From SAR202 cluster bacterium (GTDB lineage: Bacteria > Chloroflexota > Dehalococcoidia > Lucifugimonadales > VGZY01), in assembly GCA_016872355.1 (NCBI GenBank), contig VGZY01000015.1, positions 1 through 47,377 of the forward strand: DNA of 47,377 bases, read 5' to 3'. Within the stretch, counting starts at the first letter, position 1. Every line of letters begins with the position of its first letter. Positions 33,480 through 41,141 of this stretch are shown here, piece by piece. Below the pieces are notes generated by a model. The model did no database searches. It saw only the letters and a program-made list of their open reading frames with translations, and was not told the DNA's origin. Made by a program: the position numbers and the translations under genes.

Positions 33480-35636
33480 ATGGCTAAAGACCTAGTGATC
33501 GTTGAATCGCCGGCCAAGGCGAAGACCATCGGCCGGTTTCTTGGCAGCAAGTACGTCGCCAAGGCGTCCATGGGACACGTTCGCGATATACCCCGCAGCA
33601 CGATGGGTGTTGCCGTCGATGACCTCAGCTTCACACCGACATACGAAGTGATGGCGGAGAAGCAAAAGGTCGTGGCCGAACTGGCGAAGGCGTCGAAGGA
33701 AGCGGAGACCGTTTACCTTGCGACCGACCCGGACCGAGAGGGCGAGGCCATATCCTGGCATCTGGTGAAGGCCGCGAAGATAGACGAAGCGAAAATCAAG
33801 CGCGTAGTTTTCCACGAGATTACCGCCGGCGCGGTCAAGGAAGCCTTCGATCACCCGCGCGCCATCGACCTCAACCTGGTGAACGCCCAGCAGGCCCGCC
33901 GCATCCTGGACCGTCTTGTGGGTTACGAGCTGAGCCCGGTGCTCTGGCGCAAAGTCCGCCGTGGGCTGTCAGCCGGGCGCGTGCAGTCAGTGGCGCTCCG
34001 GCTCGTCGTCGACCGCGAGCGAGAGATCATGGCCTTCACGGCCGAAGAGTACTGGAGCATCGAGGCGGAGCTGACGAAACGCCCGAAGAGCTCTCCCGAA
34101 GCAATCCCCTTCATGGCGGAGCTGCGGGGCCTGAAGGGCACGGACGAAAAGATCAAGATAGGCAACCAGGCTGAAGCCACCCGGATTCTGGCGGACATTG
34201 AAGGCGCTATGTACGTGGTTTCGGCTGTGACGAAACGCGAGCGCAAGGCCAAGCCCGCCGCGCCTTTTATCACGAGCACGCTCCAGCAGGAGGCGTACCG
34301 CAAGCTCCGGTTCGGCGCGCGCAAGACGATGCGGATCGCCCAGCAGCTGTACGAGGGCGTGGACCTGGGCCCCCAGGGCGCAACGGCGCTTATCACCTAC
34401 ATGAGGACGGACTCCACCAACCTGGCGGAGTCCGCCGTCCGGGAAGCGGCCTCGTACATCAGGTGGAAGTACGGCAAGGAGTACATGCCGGACTCCCCCA
34501 GGGTCTACGCGAAGAAGGTGAAGGGCGCGCAGGAGGCGCACGAAGCCATTCGCCCCATCTCGATCGGCACCGAGCCGGAGGCCGTCCGGCAATTCCTCAA
34601 TCGCGACCAGTACCGACTGTACGACCTGATCTGGAAGAGAATGCTCGCCAGCCAGATGTCGGACGCCGTCTTCGATTCAACACGCGTGGACATCGATGCG
34701 GCTACAAAGTCGAAGAAGGTGTATGAGTTCCGCGCCACAGGCTCGGTCCTGAAGTTCGCAGGCTTCCGCGCTGTGTACATGGAAGACGCGGATGACGCGG
34801 CCAAGAGCGAGGACGACGCGACCGGGACGCTGCCGGAGCTTTCGGCGCGCGACCTCCTTGACATGCTTGGCATCACGCCCGAGCAGCACTTCACGCAGCC
34901 GCCGCCGCGTTACACGGAGGCGACCCTAATCAAGGCGCTGGAAGAGGACGGCATCGGACGCCCCAGCACATACGCGCCGACGATCGCGACGGTGGTGGAC
35001 CGCGACTACGTGCGCAAAGACCAGGGGCGCTACTACCCCACGAAGCTGGGCTTCGCCGTCACTGGGCTTCTGACGCAGCACTTCCCGGACATCATCGAAG
35101 TGGGCTTCACGGCGCGGGTTGAAGAAGAGCTGGACGAGATTGCCCGCGGCGAGCGCCAGTGGAAGCCGGTGCTCAAGGACTTCTACAAGCCCTTCAACAA
35201 AAAGGTCTCCGAGGCCATGGAGAACGCCAAGCGCGTCCCCAGCTCCGAGATCGACGAAGAGTCCAGCGAGGTCTGCGACGTGTGCGGCCGCCCAATGGTC
35301 ATCAAGAGCGGGCGGTTCGGCCGCTTCCTCTCGTGCTCCGGTTTCCCGGACTGCAAGAACTCCGCGCCTCTGCTACAGCGCATCGGCGTGGACTGCCCGG
35401 AGTGCGGCAACGGACAGATGGTGGAGCGCAAGAAGAAGGGCAAGGACGGCAAAAAGTTCTACGGCTGCTCCAACTACCCGACGTGCACATTCACCGTGAA
35501 CCAGCGCCCGCTGCCGCAACCCTGCCCGGACTGCGGCAAGCTGCTGGTCGCCTCCGGAAAGACCAATGCCCGCTGCACGGCGTGCGCCTACAAGGGTCCT
35601 ATCCCCGAGGACGAGCTGGTTGAGATGGCGTCGTAG
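33480..35636 (+). CDS. topA: DNA topoisomerase I
   Basis: A type IA topoisomerase that relaxes negative supercoils. The 718-residue protein has the TOPRIM domain at the start (DLVIVESPAKAKTIGRFLG, ATDPDREGEAISWHL). The nucleophile Tyr307 is in LITYMRTDSTNLAESAV, and the RRILDRLVGYELSPVLWRKVRRGLSAGRVQSVALRLV block lies near 140-176. Three C-terminal zinc ribbons are intact: CDVCGRPMVIKSGRFGRFLSC, CPECGNGQM...CSNYPTC and CPDCGKLL...CTAC. Length and order are normal. Confidence 0.98.
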   Translation: MAKDLVIVESPAKAKTIGRFLGSKYVAKASMGHVRDIPRSTMGVAVDDLSFTPTYEVMAEKQKVVAELAKASKEAETVYLATDPDREGEAISWHLVKAAKIDEAKIKRVVFHEITAGAVKEAFDHPRAIDLNLVNAQQARRILDRLVGYELSPVLWRKVRRGLSAGRVQSVALRLVVDREREIMAFTAEEYWSIEAELTKRPKSSPEAIPFMAELRGLKGTDEKIKIGNQAEATRILADIEGAMYVVSAVTKRERKAKPAAPFITSTLQQEAYRKLRFGARKTMRIAQQLYEGVDLGPQGATALITYMRTDSTNLAESAVREAASYIRWKYGKEYMPDSPRVYAKKVKGAQEAHEAIRPISIGTEPEAVRQFLNRDQYRLYDLIWKRMLASQMSDAVFDSTRVDIDAATKSKKVYEFRATGSVLKFAGFRAVYMEDADDAAKSEDDATGTLPELSARDLLDMLGITPEQHFTQPPPRYTEATLIKALEEDGIGRPSTYAPTIATVVDRDYVRKDQGRYYPTKLGFAVTGLLTQHFPDIIEVGFTARVEEELDEIARGERQWKPVLKDFYKPFNKKVSEAMENAKRVPSSEIDEESSEVCDVCGRPMVIKSGRFGRFLSCSGFPDCKNSAPLLQRIGVDCPECGNGQMVERKKKGKDGKKFYGCSNYPTCTFTVNQRPLPQPCPDCGKLLVASGKTNARCTACAYKGPIPEDELVEMAS

Positions 35637-35651
35637 GAAGGTACTGCCGAC

Positions 35652-36092
35652 ATGGCGATCAAGAGAATGGACCATGTTACCGTCGTCGTTACCGACCTGC
35701 CGGTCGCCATTAGCTTCTTCACGGCACTCGGCATGACGTTGGAAGGCGAGGCATCGGTTGAAGGCAAATGGGTGGACCGCCTGTGCGGCCTCAGTGGCGT
35801 CCAGGCCGACATTGCCATGATGAAGACCCCGGACGGCAACGGGCGGATTGAGCTAACGAGGTACCGGAACCCGGCCCTGTCAGGGGCCGGGCCGGAATTC
35901 GCCCCGCCGAATACACTTGGAATCCGGCAGATGATGTTCGAGGTCGATGACATCTACGCCACAGTGTCCCTCCTCCGGACTCACGGGGCTGAAATGATCG
36001 GCGAAGTGGTCCAATACGATGACCTTTACAGGCTCTGCTACATGCGAGGCCCGGCGGGAATCATCGTCGCACTGGCCGAAAGCCTCTCATAA
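35652..36092 (+). CDS. VOC-fold (glyoxalase/bleomycin-resistance superfamily) protein
   Basis: The 146-residue protein has the paired beta-alpha-beta-beta-beta units of the vicinal oxygen chelate fold: KRMDHVTVVVTDLPVAISFFTALGM in the first half and IRQMMFEVDDIYATVSLLRTHGAEMIG in the second. Possible metal ligands are His8, Glu65 (RIELTRY), a position in the second half, and Glu143 near the end, as in the family, but the reaction is not predictable. It lies 15 bases after topA, where many genomes have trmFO, and is likely co-transcribed with topA. Confidence 0.85.
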   Translation: MAIKRMDHVTVVVTDLPVAISFFTALGMTLEGEASVEGKWVDRLCGLSGVQADIAMMKTPDGNGRIELTRYRNPALSGAGPEFAPPNTLGIRQMMFEVDDIYATVSLLRTHGAEMIGEVVQYDDLYRLCYMRGPAGIIVALAESLS

Positions 36093-36194
36093 ATCGTTCG
36101 TCCTGTGCAGAAGCCACCGTCTCAAATTGGTGGTCGGTCGAACGTCACCTGATTTCCCCTTCCCTCGCGCACTCTGCGATCGCATAATGTCCCC

Positions 36195-37223
36195 ATGCAA
36201 GAACATGAATGGCGCACCCTCATAGCCGCCTACTCAGACCACCTCAAGGCCGAGAAGGGACTGTCGCCGTACACGGTACGCAACTACGACACGGATATCG
36301 AGCCCCTGCACCAGTTCATGCTCAAGCGCAAGATCGAAAGCCTCAAGTCTCTGGACCGTTACTTGCTGCGCGGCTACCTGGCATGGTTGATAGAGCTCGG
36401 CTACGCAAAGGCCAGCATCGTCCGCAAGCTCAGCGCCCTGCGCACCTTTCTGGCATGGCTGCTCAGGGAGGGCATCATCTCCTCTGACCCACTGCCCGGC
36501 AAGCGCATGATGAAGCGCGAGCGGCGGCTCCCACGGTTCCTCTCCCAGGAGGATGCGGCAAAGCTAGTCGACTCGCCGGTCACATCCGAGAAGCTGGGCA
36601 TGCGCGACCACGCCCTGCTCGAGTTGGTCTACGCCGGCGGGCTGCGCGTCAGCGAGGCGCAGGGGCTGGACGTGCAGAATGTGAACCTGCACACCAAGGA
36701 GATCCGCGTCCGCGGCAAGGGCTCGAAGGAGCGCGTGGTGCTGATAGGCGATTCTGCCCGCGACGCCCTGTACGCCTACCTTCAGCACGAGCGGCCGAGG
36801 CTGGTGAATGGGAGGAGCCAGCAGTGGGCAGTGAGCAGTGGGCAGTCGGCCCGATCAGAGACACCGTCGGAGGGAAACGCCGCGGGTGAGCAGTCGGCCA
36901 GGGCAAAGAAGAGGAACCCGGCGTTCAGGGACGACCGGGACGCCCTGTTCTTGAACTACGCAGGAGGCCGGTTGAGCCAGCGGAGCATACAGGAGAAGGT
37001 TCGCGAATACGCCAAACGCGCCGGCCTTCCCCCGGACGTCCACACGCACACCTTGCGCCACTCCTTCGCCACCCATCTCCTGGACGGCGGCATGGACCTC
37101 CGCGTGGTGCAGGAGCTGATGGGACATTCAAGCCCGGCCACGACCCAGATCTACACCCACGTCACCCAGGCGAAGGCCCGCCAGGTCTACCTGGGCGCGC
37201 ACCCCAGGGCAAAGGCGGAATAG
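36195..37223 (+). CDS. xerC: Tyrosine recombinase XerC-like with internal insertion
   Basis: The protein resolves chromosome dimers at dif sites. The SAM-like N-terminal core-binding domain (residues 4-95) is followed by the catalytic domain with Arg151 (GLRVSEAQGL), His285 and Arg288 (HTHTLRHSFATHLLDGGMDLR), His311 (LMGHSS) and nucleophile Tyr320 (TTQIYTHVT). At 342 residues it is about 40 longer than usual: residues 204-246 are a polar insertion between LVNGRS and DDRDALFLNYAGG, encoded partly by 7-base repeats. The active-site residues are all outside it. Position after topA fits the dprA-topA-xerC cluster. Confidence 0.9.
   Translation: MQEHEWRTLIAAYSDHLKAEKGLSPYTVRNYDTDIEPLHQFMLKRKIESLKSLDRYLLRGYLAWLIELGYAKASIVRKLSALRTFLAWLLREGIISSDPLPGKRMMKRERRLPRFLSQEDAAKLVDSPVTSEKLGMRDHALLELVYAGGLRVSEAQGLDVQNVNLHTKEIRVRGKGSKERVVLIGDSARDALYAYLQHERPRLVNGRSQQWAVSSGQSARSETPSEGNAAGEQSARAKKRNPAFRDDRDALFLNYAGGRLSQRSIQEKVREYAKRAGLPPDVHTHTLRHSFATHLLDGGMDLRVVQELMGHSSPATTQIYTHVTQAKARQVYLGAHPRAKAE
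36821..36848 (+). repeat. Heptanucleotide tandem repeat inside xerC
   Basis: Four consecutive 7-base units read GCAGTGG, GCAGTGA, GCAGTGG, GCAGTCG. They encode part of the extra segment at about residues 208-218 of XerC. Because seven is not a multiple of three, a change of one copy would shift the frame, while a change of three would not. The unit differs from the repeat before topA but has the same length. Confidence 0.85.
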
Positions 37224-37272
37224 CGCCAGTGCCGGGTCCCATCCTCCCTTCGTGTCGCGAAGCCAGCGGTAA

Positions 37273-37536
37273 CCGTACCCTTCCACCTTCATCTCATACC
37301 TCGCCAGCGGCAGGCCCGTCGTAACGCAAGATACGGGCTTCTCCGCTAACCTGCCCACAGGTGATGGCCTCCTCGCTTTTTCCACGCCGGACGAGGCGGC
37401 GCTGTGTATCGAGGCGCTGAACGACGGATACGAACGCCGCTGCTCCGCTGCCCGCGAGCTGGCCGTGGAGCATTTCGACGCGCGGAAAGTACTCGCCCGC
37501 CTGCTTGAGGCAGCGCTCAATCCCGCTCCAGCGTGA
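37273..37536 (+). pseudogene. 3' remnant of a glycosyltransferase gene
   Basis: Between an in-frame TAA (37270-37272) and the TGA at 37534-37536 lies an 87-codon frame with no start codon at its head. It reads YLASGRPVVTQDTGFSANLP, GDGLLAFSTPDEAALCIEALNDGYERRCSAARELAVEHFDARKVLARLL. This strongly resembles the C-terminal end of family 1/4-like glycosyltransferases as I remember them. The first 300 or so residues are absent, so it is a truncated relic. The other strand can also be read open but is less protein-like. Confidence 0.65.
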
Positions 37537-37548
37537 TACCGTTCCCGG

Positions 37549-38499
37549 CTACCCCTCCTTGTCGAAGCGGCCTATCTCCTGGGCGTACTTCTCCGCCCCA
37601 AAGACTTCCTTCTTGTTAAGCCAGCGACTTACGTGCGGGTAAATCGCCAGGCTCCGGTCTTCAAGCGGCACCCTCACAGGGGCCTGGTTGCGCCTGGCGG
37701 ACTCCCGCATGGCAAGCGTAATCTCCAGCACCTTGCGCATATTCCCGCCGCTGCAGCGCAGCTCAATGCCCTTCTCAATGGCGTCCACAATGGACTGTAT
37801 GTCGTCCATCTGGCGCTTGCCCGGGATCATGCGTCCCTGCGAGTCGCGCTTGCGCTCTGCAGCTATTCCAGGCGCAAAATACCCCGGCGCCTCCTCAAGC
37901 TCGTCAAAGCGGTTTGTCTCCTTGCCGGTCTTCGATTTCCATACACGGAACGTGTACCAGTCCGTAAAGAAGAAGCCCTTGGTGCAGATGACCTCGATGC
38001 CTTTTTTGCTGCTGGAGTAGTAGTCCACGTAGGCTTCGATTCCGTTCCTGAAACGGATGAGCCCGCCCATGCCCTGGTCATAGTTACTGTAGGGATCGTC
38101 GCGCACCCAGCCGGTAAGCCAGTCCACGTCCGAGTCCCACGCGAACATGCGGGTGACGCTGAGGCCCTGGCACCCGCCGCCCGAGATCTCATCCGTCGCC
38201 TGATACAGGTGAATGGAGCGCACTTCGCCAAGGTCGAACGGCTGAGGGGTGTGGGAGGCGTCCTGCCCTGCGGGAGGCCGCATCATCGCCCTGGCCTGCC
38301 ACACCTGCTCGAAGTTGCGGTAGGCATCCCCGGCTGAGAAGTGGATGCCGCGGCTACGGCACTCGTCCACCATCGCATCTGCATCGGAGAGCCTCGCGGC
38401 CATGGGCTTCTCACAGAAGATCGCCTTCATTCCGCCGATGCGCGCGCTCTCGATGACCACTTCCGGGTTGGGCTTCACCGGCAGTAAGGCTGACGACAT
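37549..38499 (-). pseudogene. Gfo/Idh/MocA-family oxidoreductase lacking its N-terminal NAD-binding half
   Basis: The readable homology starts at VKPNPEVVIESARIGGMKAIFCEKPMAARLSDADAMVDE, with the catalytic CEKP lysine, and continues through VRSIHLYQATDEISGGGCQGL and SRWLNKKEVFGAEKY to the stop at 37549. Family members are normally 330-390 residues with a GxGxxG Rossmann fold at the front. Here the first 80-100 residues are missing, and instead the sequence runs into the start of a plus-strand gene at 38498. An ATG at 38499 exists but would give an enzyme unable to bind its cofactor. I infer truncation by insertion of the neighbouring cassette. Confidence 0.75.
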
Positions 38500-38842
38500 G
38501 CATGACGTGCGACTCTCCCGGCGTAGATTTCTCATAACCAGCGTGGTGGTAGGGACGGGAGCCGTGCTCACGCGTTTAGTACCTCCTCTCGTGTTTGGGA
38601 AGGTTCCAGTCGCGGAAGCAACATGGTGTGGTAGATTTCACGAATGTGACTTCTGGTGCGACGCTCCATATTTCGTATCTTCGGGCTGCGCCAACCTCTG
38701 TAGCGCAGCATGCCCACCAAATGACGAAGCCTACTATGAGATATATTCCGTTTGGCGGACGATACCCCCGACAACAACCTGTAATGAGGACTTGTGGTGC
38801 GGGAACATGACATGCAAATGGTGCGGTCTCTGTCCCTGTTGA
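38498..38842 (+). CDS. Tat-exported 12-cysteine protein, resembling a shortened methylamine dehydrogenase light chain
   Basis: The 114-residue product begins with a twin-arginine signal (SRRRFLITSVVV at 7-18, hydrophobic stretch to about 34, likely cleavage after AEA at 41). The mature 73 residues hold exactly 12 cysteines (44, 50, 54, 64, 68, 72, 95, 101, 106, 109, 112, 114) and five tryptophans, ending CGLCPC. Methylamine dehydrogenase light chains (MauA) are Tat-exported with six disulfides. The local motifs CDFW and CPP...W (Trp86) here recall CDYW and CPPG...SW there, from memory. The part of MauA that carries the second cofactor tryptophan is absent. Followed 34 bases later by a DUF4367-like gene and then a MauE-like gene, supporting a disulfide-rich exported protein. 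The function is unknown. Confidence 0.75.
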   Translation: MHDVRLSRRRFLITSVVVGTGAVLTRLVPPLVFGKVPVAEATWCGRFHECDFWCDAPYFVSSGCANLCSAACPPNDEAYYEIYSVWRTIPPTTTCNEDLWCGNMTCKWCGLCPC

Positions 38843-38876
38843 TTGATTAGCCGGAAGTCAAGTGTATGGAGGCCAT

Positions 38877-39413
38877 ATGACCAACGAGAGAGTACTCATC
38901 AATCCTGTAGATACTTTCGCAACCAACCACAGTCACGGGAAATCGAACCGGCCGATGCCCAAGGCTACAGCGGTGCCCCGCCGTGAATATAGAGAGGTAT
39001 CTCTAAGTGACGCTAGAACTCGTCTGCCGAGTCTTTCATCTCCAGGCTATGTTCCGGATGGATATGTCCTTTCGAGAGTCAGCATTGGTCCAAGCTCAGC
39101 GCAAGTTGTTATGCTCACATACACAAAGCCTGGTTCTGGCACATTGCAGATACAACTAAATCTCCCCATAAAGCCTCAAGGAGTTGATATTAAGAACGGC
39201 TACTTCGAGGCGGTTTCGTTTGGTAGAGTGGCAAACGCCTTCATGGTCCGCGGCATATGGGCCAGAGGCTCCAGCGGCCCGGATCTGGAATGGGAAACAG
39301 GCAACCATCTCCAGCTTATCTTTGAGCGGGATGGGGAAGTCGGGGTTATATTGGCTTTCCCGGCCACCGAGTGGCCAGAAGACGAAATCCTGAAAGTTGC
39401 AGCATCACTTTAG
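38877..39413 (+). CDS. DUF4367-like domain protein
   Basis: From ATG 38877 (GGAGG four bases ahead) this encodes 178 residues. The first 60 are polar and probably disordered. The rest reads like a compact beta domain: PGYVPDGYVLSRVSIGPSSAQVVMLTYTKPGSGTLQIQL, then GYFEAVSFGRVANAFMVRGIWARG, and W-ETGNHLQLIFERDGEVGVILAFPATEW, ending EDEILKVAASL. The overall pattern (a P-GY-L opening and a closing helix of the type EELLKIAESL) is that of DUF4367/RsgI- or MucB-like sensor domains. No signal or membrane segment is evident. It is the middle gene of the cassette, so perhaps a regulatory or accessory factor; this is an inference. Confidence 0.65.
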   Translation: MTNERVLINPVDTFATNHSHGKSNRPMPKATAVPRREYREVSLSDARTRLPSLSSPGYVPDGYVLSRVSIGPSSAQVVMLTYTKPGSGTLQIQLNLPIKPQGVDIKNGYFEAVSFGRVANAFMVRGIWARGSSGPDLEWETGNHLQLIFERDGEVGVILAFPATEWPEDEILKVAASL

Positions 39414-39435
39414 GTACATAACGGAGTGCGCAGTC

Positions 39436-40005
39436 ATGATAATGGGGGTCAGACTCCTGTTAGCAGTTGTGTTCCTTTCTTCTGGCGTGACCAAACTAGT
39501 CGCGCCGCGTCAGTTTGCGCGGGACGTACAGCAATATCGTATCTTACCGCCTCGGGCTTCAAAGGGCTTCGGGCTCATGTTGCCATTCGTTGAGATCGCA
39601 GTGGCGGTGAGCTTCTTGACGGGCTACTTTACTTCCTGGGCCGAGATGGTCGCAGCCTTCCTAATTGTTTGCTTCATCACGGCAGTCGCGACGGCGATGC
39701 GCAAAGGTCTTAACCTATCGTGCAGTTGTTTCGGTTTGCTCTACCGAGAACGCGTAGGCTGGATAACACAGGTAAGAGATTTCTTCCTTCTGTTATTAGT
39801 GGCCAGCGTGTACTTCTTTGAAAAGGAGCCTAGGACACTCTTTGGTATGTTTAGAACTTTGGATGAGCCGCTTTCAATTGCAGGAATGGGCCTAAGTCTT
39901 GCGGCCGTTGTCTTTGTTGGATATGTTTTTCGCATCTCAGTTAAGGGAACCCGTCGGCGGCTCGAACGCGCGCGCGAGCATGGCTTTTCGTTAGCCTCAG
40001 ACTAG
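39436..40005 (+). CDS. MauE/DoxX-family redox-associated membrane protein
   Basis: This 189-residue inner-membrane protein has four or five helices, for example GVRLLLAVVFLSSGVTKL, GFGLMLPFVEIAVAVSFLTGYF, AEMVAAFLIVCFITAVATAM, FFLLLLVASVYFF and GMGLSLAAVVFVGYVF. The opening LLLAVVFLSSGVTKLVAPRQFARDVQQYRILP and the cysteine motif LSCSCFGLL between helices match the MauE family, which is required for methylamine dehydrogenase light-chain maturation and probably works in disulfide chemistry. ATG 39436 has GGAG nine bases upstream. It is the third gene after the Tat-exported cysteine-rich protein, an obvious functional match. Confidence 0.8.
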   Translation: MIMGVRLLLAVVFLSSGVTKLVAPRQFARDVQQYRILPPRASKGFGLMLPFVEIAVAVSFLTGYFTSWAEMVAAFLIVCFITAVATAMRKGLNLSCSCFGLLYRERVGWITQVRDFFLLLLVASVYFFEKEPRTLFGMFRTLDEPLSIAGMGLSLAAVVFVGYVFRISVKGTRRRLERAREHGFSLASD

Positions 40006-40074
40006 AGAGACATCCGAAGGGAGTCCCTTCTAGCGCCCTCGGGTGCAAGACAAGGGAGGCGTCCTTGCCAGTGC

Positions 40075-40102
40075 CACGGTGTTTAATGCTGGGAACACCG
40101 TG
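40075..40102 (+). terminator. Hairpin downstream of the MauE-like gene
   Basis: CACGGTGTT and AACACCGTG pair perfectly over nine bases with a 10-base loop, followed by TTACTCTC. It is 70 bases past the MauE-like stop and may end cassette transcription. A weaker GAAGG/CCTTC stem lies at 40016-40030. The rest of 40006-40159 shows no gene. Confidence 0.5.
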
Positions 40103-40159
40103 TTACTCTCAGCGTACTGTTTTCGCATGAATTGACAGCCTTGAACATCCTGCTCTATA

Positions 40160-40354
40160 TCAACGATCCCAGCCTCTACCGCGTAACCCAAGCTTCGCTT
40201 TGATGTGCTTCACATGTGTTTCGGCGGTCAATAGGCTGATTCCCAAGTGTAGGGCGACCTGCCTGCCGGTGAGGCCTTGTCGAAGCAGACCAAGAACTTC
40301 TTGCTCCCGCGGCGTAAGGTTTTCGTGACCTGGAGAGCGGCCATCCTCGTCCAT
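40160..40354 (-). CDS. Solo LuxR/GerE-type helix-turn-helix protein
   Basis: The 64-residue protein is almost entirely one DNA-binding domain: LTPREQEVLGLLRQGLTGRQVALHLGIS, then TAETHVKHIKAKLGLRGR, the classic LuxR C-terminal four-helix fold. No receiver or autoinducer domain precedes it. AAGGA lies seven bases before ATG 40354. It faces the cassette tail to tail and is the last gene of the less GC-rich segment. A role in controlling the cassette is suggested only by proximity. Confidence 0.8.
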   Translation of the reverse strand: MDEDGRSPGHENLTPREQEVLGLLRQGLTGRQVALHLGISLLTAETHVKHIKAKLGLRGRGWDR

Positions 40355-40595
40355 GATGTAGTCCTTTCGGCCTAGTACTTATATACCAATTACGCTAAAC
40401 CCCTCGAAATGGTTTCTCTTATACGTCTTTCGTCCCTTCTTCGGCCAATTGGCAAGCTATTTCGTATCTGTGCTGGAATTACCGGCATACGCCGTGTGAC
40501 CGCCGAGCGGCATTTGCCCTGCGCTGCCTTCCTGCCATACACTACTCGTTGCGTTTATCCGCGTGTCGTCGAAACACGTCGCAACGGGTGCTGCA

Positions 40596-41039
40596 ATGAA
40601 AATCCTCGTCATCAACGGCCCGAACCTCAATAACTTGGGCAAGCGCGATCCTGCGCAATACGGCAAGGACACGCTGGCCGACATCGAAAAGCGCATCCGC
40701 GACCGGGCGGCCGCCCTCAAGGTGGAGGTCGATTGCTTCCAGTCGAACCACGAGGGTGCGATAATCGACTTCTTGCAGGCGACCGCGCCGTCCGCCTCCG
40801 GCATCATCATCAACGCCGGCGGGCTCACGCACTACAGCATTGCCATCCGCGACGCGCTGGCGGACTCCCGCCTGCCGTTCATCGAGGTGCACCTGTCCAA
40901 CATCCACGCGCGCGAGGAGTTCCGGCGCCATTCGGTTATGGCGTCGATCGCCGTAGGCCAAATAGCCGGCCTTGGGTGGCGCGGGTACGTGTACGCGCTG
41001 GAGCACCTGGTGTCGAGATTGACCGAGGCTAAGACCTAG
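40596..41039 (+). CDS. aroQ: 3-Dehydroquinate dehydratase, type II
   Basis: The enzyme catalyses the third step of the shikimate pathway. The 147-residue protein has the diagnostic ILVINGPNLNNLGKRDPAQYG start (catalytic Tyr22), QSNHEGAIIDFLQ, GIIINAGGLTHYSIAIRDAL and EVHLSNIHAREEFRRHS with the active-site His. ATG 40596 fits the normal N-terminus; the frame is open 11 codons further. It leads a housekeeping cluster (aroQ, peptidase, efp, xseAB) common in Firmicutes and Chloroflexota. Confidence 0.96.
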   Translation: MKILVINGPNLNNLGKRDPAQYGKDTLADIEKRIRDRAAALKVEVDCFQSNHEGAIIDFLQATAPSASGIIINAGGLTHYSIAIRDALADSRLPFIEVHLSNIHAREEFRRHSVMASIAVGQIAGLGWRGYVYALEHLVSRLTEAKT

Positions 41040-41083
41040 GAAGCGTTCGAGGCGGGCCGGCGTGACGGGACATAGCAACGACC

Positions 41084-41106
41084 GAGACGCCCCAGCAGGG
41101 CGTCTC
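41084..41106. repeat. Inverted repeat between aroQ and the peptidase gene
   Basis: GAGACGCCC and GGGCGTCTC form a perfect 9-bp stem with loop CAGCA. Short palindromes of this sort (GAGACGCC...GGCGTCTC) are often dispersed REP-like elements; that is from memory. No U-tract follows, so it is a poor terminator. Confidence 0.6.
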
Positions 41107-41141
41107 TACGATGGGACAGAGGCAAGAGGAACCAGCACAAC

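Noticed and set aside
38345-38497. Longer N-terminus for the Tat-exported protein
   Set aside because: It would overlap the oxidoreductase on the other strand and bury the twin-arginine signal over 50 residues deep; ATG 38498 places it correctly.
40355-40595. Promoter for the LuxR-type gene in the AT-richer gap
   Set aside because: TATATAAG-like sequence is present on the minus strand, but no acceptable -35 lies at 15-19 bases, so I do not call it.
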